Source: Betaproteobacteria bacterium (GTDB lineage: Bacteria > Pseudomonadota > Gammaproteobacteria > Burkholderiales > SG8-39). From it: DNA of 7,266 bases. Numbering within the stretch: the first letter of the stretch is position 1; each line of letters opens with the position of its first letter. The DNA is taken from NCBI GenBank assembly GCA_019509895.1, contig JAEKLK010000086.1, forward strand, positions 1-7,266. Direction: 5' to 3'. This document shows, one piece after another, positions 1 to 6,120 of this stretch. Position numbers and translations under genes: made by a program. The notes under the pieces were generated by a model. The model saw only the letters and a list, made by a program, of their open reading frames with translations. It ran no database searches and was not told the origin of the DNA.

Positions 1-3000
1 GCGGGCGAGACGAAGCCGCTCATCAGCACGACCGGGATGTCCGGCCGCACGGCGCGCCCCGCCCGGGCGAGCTCGCAGCCGGTGAGCTCGGGCATCGACT
101 CGTCCGAGAGCACGGCGTGGAAGCGCCCGGGGCTGGCGCGAAACGCTTCGAGCGCGGCGGTGCTGGAGGAGAAGCCGACGGGCTCGTAGCCCAGGCGCGC
201 CACCATTTCCTCGCTCAGGTGCACCAGCGCCTCCTCGTCGTCGACGATGAGGACCGTTTCGCCGGCGCCGCGGGCAATCGCCTGCTCGGCCGCCGCCGGC
301 GCAGCCACCGCTTCGCTCCACGGCAGGTATACGGTGAAGGCGGCGCCCTTGCCCGGCTCGCTCTCCACGTCGATGCCGCCGCCCAACTCAGTGACGATGC
401 CGTGCACCAGCGACAAGCCCAATCCGGTACCGATGCCGACGCCCTTGGTGGTGAAGAACGGATCGAAGATGCGCTCGAGCACGTTGGGCGCGATGCCGCT
501 TCCGGTATCGCGCACCGTCAGGCGCACATAGCGGCCGCCGGAAATGGCGCTGGTCGCAGCCATCGATCCGGACTTGTCGACCACCTCCAGCGTAACGGTG
601 AGGACGCCGGAGGACTTCATCGCCTGGGCGCCGTTCGCGCAGAGGTTCATCACCACCTGGTGAATCTGCGTCGGATCGCCCATCACCGTCGCGTCGCCGG
701 CGTGCAGCTCGCGCGCGAAGCGCACATGCGCGGGCAGCGACGCGGCGACCAGCTCGAGCGCTTCGCTCACCACCGATTGCACATGCACCGGCACGCGTTC
801 GCCCATGCCGCTCCTACTGAAGGCTAGGATCCGCTCGACCAGCGATTTCGCGCGCAGGCCGGCGCTCACCACGGCGTCGATATGCCGCTTGAGCGGTGTG
901 CCGGGCGGCGCTTCCTTCTGCGCCATCTCGCCGTAGCCGAGCGCGGCGGACAGGATGTTGTTGAAGTCATGCGCGATGCCGCCCGCGAGCGTGCCGATCG
1001 CTTCCAGCTTCTTCGCCTGCAGGAGCTGTCCCTCGAGCTGCGCGCGCTCCCGCTCGGCGCGCTTCTGCGCCGTGATGTCGCGCGCCATGCCGAGCGCGTG
1101 CGGCTTGCCGCGATAGACGATCGGCACGGCGCGCATCTCGACGTCGATCAATGTGCCGTCCTTATGCCGCGCCTTCATCTCGAAGTGCACCGACTCGCCG
1201 GCGATGGTGCGCCGGTGCATCTCGCGCGCGAGCTCGGCCATTTCCGGCAGCGCGAAAATCCATCGCGTGCCGCTCACGACCTCCTCTCGCGTGTAGCCGC
1301 TGATCTGCAGGAAGGCCGGGTTGACGTCGACCACGCGCGCCTGGTCGTCGCGCAATACCAGCGCATCGGCGGCGGCGTTGAAGATGGCGCGGTACTGCTC
1401 CTCGCTCGTGCGCAGTGCCTCTTCGGCGCGCTTGCGCAGGTCGATGTCGCTGATCGATCCGGCCATGCGATGCGGCCGCCCCGCGGCATCGCGGACGCTC
1501 AGGCCGTGGATGCGGCGCCAGCGGTAGACGCCATCGGGCTGGCGCAGCCGGTATTCGCCGACGTCGGCCGGCGTCTTGCCGGCGAGGTGCGCCTCCATCG
1601 CTTCGATGCGCTTGGGCGCGTCTTCCGGATGCAGCGGCAGCGAGGCGAACCATTCGTCCATGGACTGCATTTCCGGGCCGGACGCCAGCCCGGAAAGCTC
1701 GCGGGCGCGGGCCGAGGCGAAAACCCGCCGCGCGGCGAAGTCGAAATCCCAGATGCCGTCGTCCGAGCCGGCGACGGCGAGCGCATAGCGCTCCTCGCCC
1801 GCGCGCAGCGCCTCCTCGGCGCGCTTGGTGGCGTCGATGTCGATGATCGAGCCGGCCATGCGATAGGGCTTGCCCTGGGCGTCGCGGATGCAGAGCCCGT
1901 GTAGCCGCACCCAGCGATACGTGCCGTCGGGATGCAGCATGCGCCATTCGCCCTCGTACGCAGGCGTGCGCCCCGAGAGATGTGCATCGCGCGCCGCGAG
2001 GCGGCGCGGCTCGTCCTCGGGATGAACCCTGAGCGAGGCGCTCCATTCATCGATCGACTGCGCCTCCGGCCCGGGCGGCAGCCCGGAGAGCTGGCGGCAG
2101 CGCGCCGAGGCGAAGACCTGGCCGGCGGCGAAGTCATAGTCCCAGATGCCGTCGTGGGAGCCGGCGACCGCGAGGGAGTAGCGCTCCTGCATGGACGAGA
2201 GCGACGCCTGCGTCTTGTAGAGGCGCGCGAACTGCCGGTGCAGGAGCCAGATGAGGAGCGCGGCGAGCGCGCTCAGCGCGAGCGTGCGCATCGCCGTGCG
2301 CGCCGACTGCGCCCGCCAGTGCGCGAGCGCCGTGGTCGCGTCGCGCGAGACGATCACCGCCACGGGATAGTCCGGCACGAGTTGCACGCTGCCGAAGCGG
2401 TCCACGCCGTCGATCGGGCTCACCGTGCGCAGCGGCAGGCCGGCGCTTGAGTCGCGCCGCGTCAGGATGTCGTCGAACATCGGGAAGCGCTTGCCGATCG
2501 CCGATTCGATGGCCGGGTGGCGGGCGATCAGCGTGCCGTTCCGGTGCATGAGCGACACGCGCGTGCCCGGCTCGAGCCGCAGGTCGCTGTAGAAGTTCTG
2601 GAAATACGCCACCTTGCCGCGCGCACCGACCCCGCCGGCGAACTCGCCATTTGCATTCTCAACGCGGCGCCCGATAGGCAGCACCCAGGCACCGTCGACG
2701 TCGCTCTGCAGCGCCGTGCCGATCAGCGTCCCGCCGTCGCGCTTGGCGCGCAGCACCTGGAAGAGCGGCAGCTTGGATACGTTCGGCCGCGGCGTCGGCA
2801 CCGGATACGCGAGCGAGGTCGCCCTCGAGTTACCGGCCGGGTCCACCAGGATCAATCCTTCGATCTGCACGAGGCCAATGGCCTGCTCGCGCAGGTAGTT
2901 GTGCTGCTGGCGTTGCGAGAGCGCGGCGAGCTGGCCGTTTCGCCATTGCTCTGCCAGGTGGCGCAGCACCACGTCGACCGCCTGCAGACTGCGCGCGGTC

Positions 3001-3155
3001 TGTTCGGCGATGATGCGCGCCTGCGTGTCGAGCTCGCGGCCGGTATCGGCGACGGTCGCCTGGTAGTTGCGGTAGATGTCGTACCCCGAGAGCCCGATGA
3101 CGATGGCGATGAAGGCGCCGCCGCACCACGCGACATGTCGCGGGGTGAGCGTCAT
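1..3155 (-). CDS. Hybrid sensor histidine kinase (PDC sensor, three PAS, HisKA, HATPase, receiver), 3' end outside window
   Basis: This is a membrane-bound kinase that would autophosphorylate on histidine and pass phosphate to its own receiver. The frame is open from ATG at 3155 to the window edge (1051 codons, C-terminus missing). Seen in order: a membrane helix at about residues 8-25; a sensor region at about 30-285 whose start ('TARSLQAVDVVLRHL') is typical of PDC/dCache sensors; a second helix at about 290-306; PAS1 from 324, PAS2 from 455, and PAS3 from about 586 to 705. HisKA has the H-box 'GGIAHDFNN' with H729. The ATPase has the N-box N837/N841, 'DTGSGI' at D883 and 'GTGLGL' near 909-914. 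The receiver has the acidic pair D972/D973 and phospho-acceptor D1018 in 'LSDESMP'; its Thr and Lys lie past the edge. The start is chosen because ATG overlaps the regulator stop as ATGA, with AAAGG 5 nt upstream. The ligand is unknown. Confidence 0.95.
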   Translation of the reverse strand, partial: MTLTPRHVAWCGGAFIAIVIGLSGYDIYRNYQATVADTGRELDTQARIIAEQTARSLQAVDVVLRHLAEQWRNGQLAALSQRQQHNYLREQAIGLVQIEGLILVDPAGNSRATSLAYPVPTPRPNVSKLPLFQVLRAKRDGGTLIGTALQSDVDGAWVLPIGRRVENANGEFAGGVGARGKVAYFQNFYSDLRLEPGTRVSLMHRNGTLIARHPAIESAIGKRFPMFDDILTRRDSSAGLPLRTVSPIDGVDRFGSVQLVPDYPVAVIVSRDATTALAHWRAQSARTAMRTLALSALAALLIWLLHRQFARLYKTQASLSSMQERYSLAVAGSHDGIWDYDFAAGQVFASARCRQLSGLPPGPEAQSIDEWSASLRVHPEDEPRRLAARDAHLSGRTPAYEGEWRMLHPDGTYRWVRLHGLCIRDAQGKPYRMAGSIIDIDATKRAEEALRAGEERYALAVAGSDDGIWDFDFAARRVFASARARELSGLASGPEMQSMDEWFASLPLHPEDAPKRIEAMEAHLAGKTPADVGEYRLRQPDGVYRWRRIHGLSVRDAAGRPHRMAGSISDIDLRKRAEEALRTSEEQYRAIFNAAADALVLRDDQARVVDVNPAFLQISGYTREEVVSGTRWIFALPEMAELAREMHRRTIAGESVHFEMKARHKDGTLIDVEMRAVPIVYRGKPHALGMARDITAQKRAERERAQLEGQLLQAKKLEAIGTLAGGIAHDFNNILSAALGYGEMAQKEAPPGTPLKRHIDAVVSAGLRAKSLVERILAFSRSGMGERVPVHVQSVVSEALELVAASLPAHVRFARELHAGDATVMGDPTQIHQVVMNLCANGAQAMKSSGVLTVTLEVVDKSGSMAATSAISGGRYVRLTVRDTGSGIAPNVLERIFDPFFTTKGVGIGTGLGLSLVHGIVTELGGGIDVESEPGKGAAFTVYLPWSEAVAAPAAAEQAIARGAGETVLIVDDEEALVHLSEEMVARLGYEPVGFSSSTAALEAFRASPGRFHAVLSDESMPELTGCELARAGRAVRPDIPVVLMSGFVSP
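1401..2186 (-). repeat. Tandem duplication of a 131-codon PAS/PAC module inside the kinase gene
   Basis: Two adjacent 393-nt units (2186-1794 and 1793-1401) encode PAS1 and PAS2 and align without a length change. Both begin 'ERY.LAVAGS.DGIWD' and share 'VFASAR', 'LSGL', 'HPED', 'RW', 'HGL', 'MAGSI.DID' and 'KRAEEALR'. The Trp of 'GIWD' is encoded at 2144 in one and 1751 in the other, exactly 393 nt apart. Similarity is also plain in the DNA, for example around 'cccagatgccgtcg' and 'tcggcgcgctt'. Both belong to the PAS_3-type fold with a C-terminal PAC motif. PAS3 is a different, standard PAS and not part of the duplication. Confidence 0.9.
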
Positions 3156-3562
3156 TGCCGCCTTTGCAGCGCGCGACGCACCGCAGCCAGCAGCGCCTCG
3201 CGCGTTACGGGCTTGGGCAGCACGCTCGCGACTCCGAGGCTGCGCGCCAGCACGCCGGACGCTTCCACGCCGGAAAAGAAGCCCGTGGAAAGCATGACGA
3301 TCGGCGCGCCGCGATGCTCGCGCTGCAGGGCCTTCAGCACGTCGGTAGCCTCGCGTGGGAAGGGTACGTCGACGACGATGAGGTCATAGCCCCCGTGCGC
3401 CACCTCATCCGGCGCGCAGGCGCCTGCCAGCTCATAGCCCGTATCCGCGAGCCACTCCTCGAGCAGCCCGTAGAGCGCGCAATCGGCGTCGGCGACGAGT
3501 ATGCGTACCGCACTAGCCCCGCCCTCCCCCTTTCGTTCGGCCGCGTCAGCCACCTGGCTCAT
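3152..3562 (-). CDS. Single-domain CheY-like response regulator
   Basis: This is a 136-aa cytoplasmic protein with one receiver domain and no output domain. The receiver spans about residues 19-134: strand 1 'RILVADADC' with acidic D25 and D27, phospho-acceptor D65 in 'LIVVDVPFP', the switch Thr T93 in 'VMLSTGFF', and Lys K117 in the 'PKP' loop. All key phosphotransfer residues are therefore present, although the usual D-x-x-MP after the Asp reads D-V-P-F-P. It ends in a 4-nt ATGA overlap with the hybrid kinase and its start lies 17 nt inside the preceding small gene, so it is probably translated with both. It could be a phosphate sink, a phosphorelay intermediate or a protein-interaction regulator for the kinase; that role is inferred. 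The ATG at 3562 is preferred over an in-frame ATG at 3661, because the extra residues are Arg/Ser/Pro-rich and simply shadow the 49-aa gene. Confidence 0.88.
   Translation of the reverse strand: MSQVADAAERKGEGGASAVRILVADADCALYGLLEEWLADTGYELAGACAPDEVAHGGYDLIVVDVPFPREATDVLKALQREHRGAPIVMLSTGFFSGVEASGVLARSLGVASVLPKPVTREALLAAVRRALQRRQ
3161..3165 (-). promoter_or_regulatory. Ribosome binding site of the hybrid kinase
   Basis: AAAGG lies 5 nt upstream of the kinase ATG (3155) and is embedded in the last codons of the response regulator gene. With the ATGA stop/start overlap it supports re-initiation by ribosomes finishing the regulator, and it fixes the kinase start. Confidence 0.6.
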
Positions 3563-3695
3563 CGCTGGCCATCCAGCGTGCGTCGAACTCCTCTGCCTCG
3601 AGGTCTTCGAGCGTCCACGCCGCCAGTGCCGCGTCGGCCTCGTCGGCGGAGAGTATGGCATCGCGCGCGGTGTCGGAGTCGCTTTTCGCTTTCAT
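3546..3695 (-). CDS. Small acidic protein, 49 aa, function unknown
   Basis: I do not recognise a family. The protein starts 'MKAKSDSDTARDAIL' and is strongly acidic (many Asp/Glu, especially 'LEDLEAEEFDARW'), has no membrane segment and no Cys, and is probably a soluble helical peptide. The start at 3695 is supported by a good Shine-Dalgarno (AAGAGG, 5 nt upstream). A longer in-frame version from an ATG at 3731 would put that Shine-Dalgarno inside the gene and is less likely. It follows the DUF2917 gene after 32 nt and overlaps the response regulator start by 17 nt. That position suggests an accessory role in, or translational coupling to, the two-component genes. It could also be a non-conserved leader peptide. 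Confidence 0.6.
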   Translation of the reverse strand: MKAKSDSDTARDAILSADEADAALAAWTLEDLEAEEFDARWMASDEPGG

Positions 3696-3700
3696 GATGG

Positions 3701-3706
3701 CCTCTT
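3701..3706 (-). promoter_or_regulatory. Ribosome binding site of the 49-aa acidic protein
   Basis: AAGAGG sits 5 nt before ATG 3695, among the clearest Shine-Dalgarno sequences in the cluster. It lies in the 32-nt gap after the DUF2917 stop codon. It decides the start of the small gene and argues that the small frame is really translated. Confidence 0.6.
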
Positions 3707-3727
3707 GGGCGGTAGGGACGGTTCGAA

Positions 3728-4000
3728 TCAATCGGCAGCGCTGAAGGTGAGCGCCGCGTCCGTCCAGGCCTCGACCAGCGCGAGCCCTGAACCGTGGAAA
3801 CGGAAAGAGTCGCCGGCGCGCAGCACCACGTCGCGCTCGCCGTTCTCCTCAGTGATCCAGACCACGCCGGTGTGCACCGAAACGGTGGTGCCGGCCGCAT
3901 CGCGCATGGGCACCAACGCACCGTGCGCTAGTTGCACACCGGGCACCGGCCAGGCGCATTCAACGCCGAGGGCCACGTCGCCGTAGTCAACGGACTGCAT
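3728..4000 (-). CDS. DUF2917 domain-containing protein, 90 aa
   Basis: This is a small protein matching the DUF2917 family, which I recognise from its core pattern: 'LAHGALVPMRD' followed by 'VHTGVVWITEE', then 'RDVVLRAGDSFRF' and 'LVEAW' (about residues 24-80). The family is common in betaproteobacteria, is predicted to be a small all-beta, cupin-like fold, and has no established biochemical function. No signal peptide or membrane helix is visible. Length is normal for the family, so it looks intact. Its ATG lies 14 nt inside the end of the upstream 50-aa membrane peptide gene and only a weak Shine-Dalgarno-like GAGC precedes it, which fits coupled translation. A role with the downstream two-component genes is suggested only by the shared transcript. 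Confidence 0.85.
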   Translation of the reverse strand: MQSVDYGDVALGVECAWPVPGVQLAHGALVPMRDAAGTTVSVHTGVVWITEENGERDVVLRAGDSFRFHGSGLALVEAWTDAALTFSAAD

Positions 4001-4139
4001 GGCTGCTCGCGATCACGGTCGGGAGGGCGCGCTGCGTCGCGGGATAACCGAGTTGCGCGAGCGCGTCGACGATCGCCAACGTCAGCGAGAAGGCAACGAT
4101 CGCGGCGATCAGCTTCTGCGAAGTGTGGGCGGTTTTCAT
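3987..4139 (-). CDS. Small single-helix membrane or secreted peptide, 50 aa, function unknown
   Basis: ATG at 4139 opens a 50-codon frame ending in TGA at 3987. The start is 'MKTAHTSQKL', a positively charged stretch, followed by a hydrophobic helix 'IAAIVAFSLTLAIVDALA' (residues 11-28) and a short polar tail ending in 'SSHAVR'. This is either an N-in single-pass inner-membrane peptide or an exported peptide with an uncleaved or cleaved signal; 'DALAQL' offers a possible cleavage site. It is the first gene of the cluster and overlaps the DUF2917 start by 14 nt. Similar tiny hydrophobic proteins next to DUF2917 genes occur in betaproteobacteria as far as I recall, which I cannot verify here. 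The nearest purine-rich sequence (AGGGAGGG) is about 16 nt upstream of the ATG, rather far for a standard Shine-Dalgarno. Confidence 0.55.
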   Translation of the reverse strand: MKTAHTSQKLIAAIVAFSLTLAIVDALAQLGYPATQRALPTVIASSHAVR

Positions 4140-4194
4140 GCTGTGGATCGTCCGCCCTCCCTGTTGCCGGCCCTTTTCGCTAGCCGCGGGCCGT

Positions 4195-4238
4195 GTTTCA
4201 TCGGAACGCCCGGGCGGGCGTCCTATTTCAAATGAAAC
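4195..4238. repeat. Long imperfect inverted repeat upstream of the signalling cluster
   Basis: Outer arms 'gtttcat' (4195-4201) and 'atgaaac' (4232-4238) pair perfectly. Inside them 'acgcccg' (4206-4212) and 'cgggcgt' (4215-4221) form a 7-bp GC stem with a GG loop, extended by gg/cc across one bulged A (4205). The strand asymmetry between the two stems is an 8-nt run (4224-4231). Neither side is followed by a clean T-run, so it is a poor intrinsic terminator. It lies 56-99 nt upstream of the first small gene, where an operator or a structured 5' leader would be expected. Its function is not known. Confidence 0.5.
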
Positions 4239-4243
4239 GGGAG

Positions 4244-4287
4244 TTCGGGCTCCGTCCCCGAATTAAATCGGGCTCCGTCCCCGAATT
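4244..4287. repeat. Two REP-like hairpin repeats, 23-bp period
   Basis: The 20-bp unit 'tcgggctccgtccccgaatt' occurs twice without mismatch (4245-4264 and 4268-4287), separated by 'aaa'. Each unit is itself a hairpin: 'ttcggg'/'cccgaa' (6 bp, copy 1) or 'tcggg'/'cccga' (5 bp, copy 2) around the loop 'ctccgtc'. The minus-strand form contains 'cggggacggagcccg', a type of motif I associate with short dispersed repeats near REP-associated (RAYT/IS200-like) transposases in betaproteobacteria; that link is from memory. The pair begins 6 nt after the helicase stop codon, so it may also serve as a terminator or RNA 3' end. No transposase is present in the window. Confidence 0.7.
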
Positions 4288-4293
4288 GGAGAT

Positions 4294-6120
4294 TCAGTGA
4301 CGGGCGCGCAGCGCCGCTGCCTGCTCGCTCTCGCTGAGCGGCCTTTTGCGCGCGAGGACGGCCGCCTCTCGCGCGGTTGGCGCGCGCAGGTGCGGCCGCA
4401 GCGGATGCCGCAGGGAGCGGCGGGCGAGCAGCGTGCGCAGCTTGTCGTCGCTCATGTCCGACTCGGCTAGGCGCCGGAGCTGGCCGCCTTCGAGCGCGGC
4501 GATCGGCAGGCCGTCGCGGTAGAGCACGCGGTTGCGGTACATGGCTGGCACTCGATCCTCCGGCGTGAGGATGCCGACGAGATTCAGCGGATCCACCGCG
4601 CTTAGGACCACGAGCTCGTCCACCTTCTCCATCTTGCGCACCGCGCGCAGGCGTCCTACCGCATCGGCGGCGGCAAATTGTTCACCGCCGAAACCCGCGA
4701 CGAAGCGGCCGCCGCGGATCTCGCCGCGCGCTTCCAGCCGCCGGTAGACGCGCACCAGATCGCGCCACGGCGGCAGCTGGGACTCGCGCTGCACTACGCC
4801 GCGGAACACGACGCCATAGCGCTTGAGCAGCGTGCGGGCGACCGCTTCGACGTCATCGCTCTTCTCGGCCGTGAGCAGCGCCCAGCGTCCGGCCGTTTCC
4901 ACGAGCGTACGGCGCTTCTCGGGCGGCGCCAGCAACGCGCGCAATCCGGCAAAGCTGTCCGCCGTGGCGACGCCTGCGCCCGCGAGCTCGGCGAGCCCGC
5001 GCTCGACGAACGCCGGCAGCAGGCTGGTCGCCTTCGCCAGCTCGTGGAAGAACGAGGCGCCGCGCTTCTCCAGCGCTTCGCGCACCGCCTTCGCTTCCGA
5101 GGTGAAATCAGCGTCCGGCTCGGCCGGCGCCTTCCAGATCTTCGCGTGCTCGCGCTGCAGGAGCGCAATCGGCGAGCTGCGCAGCGGCGCCCGGCTTCCC
5201 GGCGTCAGGCGTCCCCACGCCACGCGGCCGCTCAGGCAGAGCTGATCCAGTTGCTCCGGACCGTAATCCGCCACGCGTGCCGGCAGCACATCGTTCTCCC
5301 AGCCCGCCGCCGCCAGCTCGAAGCCCTCGAGCTGCTCGACTGCCGCCGCCAGGCCTTCGACGCCGCGGAGCTGATCCTCGCCGGCGACATGCTGCCAGTG
5401 GAGCAGGAAGCGCAGGAAGTCGGCGGCGCTCACCGGCTCGATCTCCGCGCGCAGGCGGTTCAGCGTGTAGCGATGGATGCGTGCAAGGAGTCGCCGGTCG
5501 CACCATTCGAGCTCGGCGATGCCCGGCGTGAAGCGTCCGCGCAGCACTCGTCCTTGGGTCTCCAGCGCCTGCAGCGCCATGTTGCCGTCCGGCATATCGA
5601 GCCGTTGCTCGGTCACCGGGCCGAGGACTTCCAGCCGGCTGGCGATCAGCTCGAGCGGCTCCTCGTCGATGCGCTCGAGCGCGAACCACGCCTCGCCGCG
5701 CTTGATGGCCCTTTCCCCGAGGGAATTCAATAACGCTGGCCAGTGCGGAGCCAGTTCCGACTGCTTGATGTAACCCGCGACCATCAGCGCGTCGTACATC
5801 TCGTCCGGCGTGTTCGCCACCGGCCACGCCTCCTCGCGCACCCGCTGGATCGCCGCCGGGTCGAGCGCGCCGAGATCGTCCGCGCTGCGCAGCTCGGTCG
5901 AGCGGCGCGAATAGACGGCACGCGTGCGGCGCTCTTCCAGCGGTGCATCGTCGAGGAACGTAGATCGCGCGCCACCATCTGGATTTCGCCGGCGTACAGA
6001 CGCTTGAGTTGCGCTTCCAGGCCATGCAGGTCGACCGCTTCCTCGAGCGCGTCGCGCATCGCCTGGTTGACCAGCGGATGGTCCGGGATCTCGCGGGCGC
6101 CGGGAATGTTGTCCTGGCAC
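4294..6120 (-). pseudogene. lhr: Lhr-type helicase, C-terminal fragment in the shifted frame (true homology 5958-4294)
   Basis: This frame carries the C-terminal part of a long-form Lhr helicase. Family sequence starts at 'FLDDAPLEERR' (5958), and what lies before it in this frame (6120-5959) is out-of-frame noise. Recognisable segments follow in the normal order: 'EAWPVANTPDEMYDAL' (5840-5790), 'LSGRVAWGRLTP' (around 5205-5240), 'RGASFFHEL' (around 5040-5070), 'AGRWALL', 'RYGVVFRGV', 'PPWRDLVRVYRRLEARGEIR', 'GFGGEQFA', and 'LSAVDPLNLVGIL' near the end. This is the Lhr C-terminal extension, made of winged helices and an AlkZ-like fold reported as a uracil-DNA glycosylase in Escherichia coli Lhr. 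About 550 codons remain open to a normal TGA, so the frame has not decayed further. It could be made only by internal re-initiation. Confidence 0.85.

Larger units (their letters stand above)
4140..4293. other. Intergenic region between lhr and the signalling cluster
   Basis: This 154-nt gap is the only sizeable non-coding stretch. It holds the two REP-like repeats (4244-4287) and the inverted repeat (4195-4238). The promoter of the five-gene cluster probably lies here, reading leftward, because the upstream gene ends in a hairpin array. A TTGAAA resembling a -35 box is visible on the minus strand at about 4226-4231, but no convincing -10 follows at the right spacing, so I do not place a promoter. 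Confidence 0.5.

Noticed and set aside
117..1904. Long plus-strand open frames (117-827 and 882-1904)
   Set aside because: They are antisense shadows of the hybrid kinase in GC-rich DNA. Their translations are Arg/His/Ala-rich without domain motifs, while the minus strand carries all kinase motifs in one frame.
3563..3661. Extended N-terminus of the response regulator (start at 3661)
   Set aside because: The extra 33 residues are Arg/Ser/Pro-rich, unlike a receiver, and overlap the 49-aa gene throughout; the ATG at 3562 leaves a normal short lead-in to strand 1.
4206..4221. Intrinsic terminator at the GC hairpin
   Set aside because: The stem is strong but no T-run follows on either strand.
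4244..4287. CRISPR array
   Set aside because: There are only two repeat copies with a 3-bp spacer and no cas genes; these are self-complementary interspersed repeats.
4678..5733. A 351-codon plus-strand open frame opposite lhr
   Set aside because: Its composition is low-complexity (Arg, Gln, Ala, Leu) with no recognisable motif, and it mirrors the codon phase of the Lhr fragment on the other strand.
5959..5966. Programmed ribosomal frameshift in lhr
   Set aside because: No slippery run or downstream structure stands out, and a simple frame change would still lack the conserved segment, so a deletion explains the data better.
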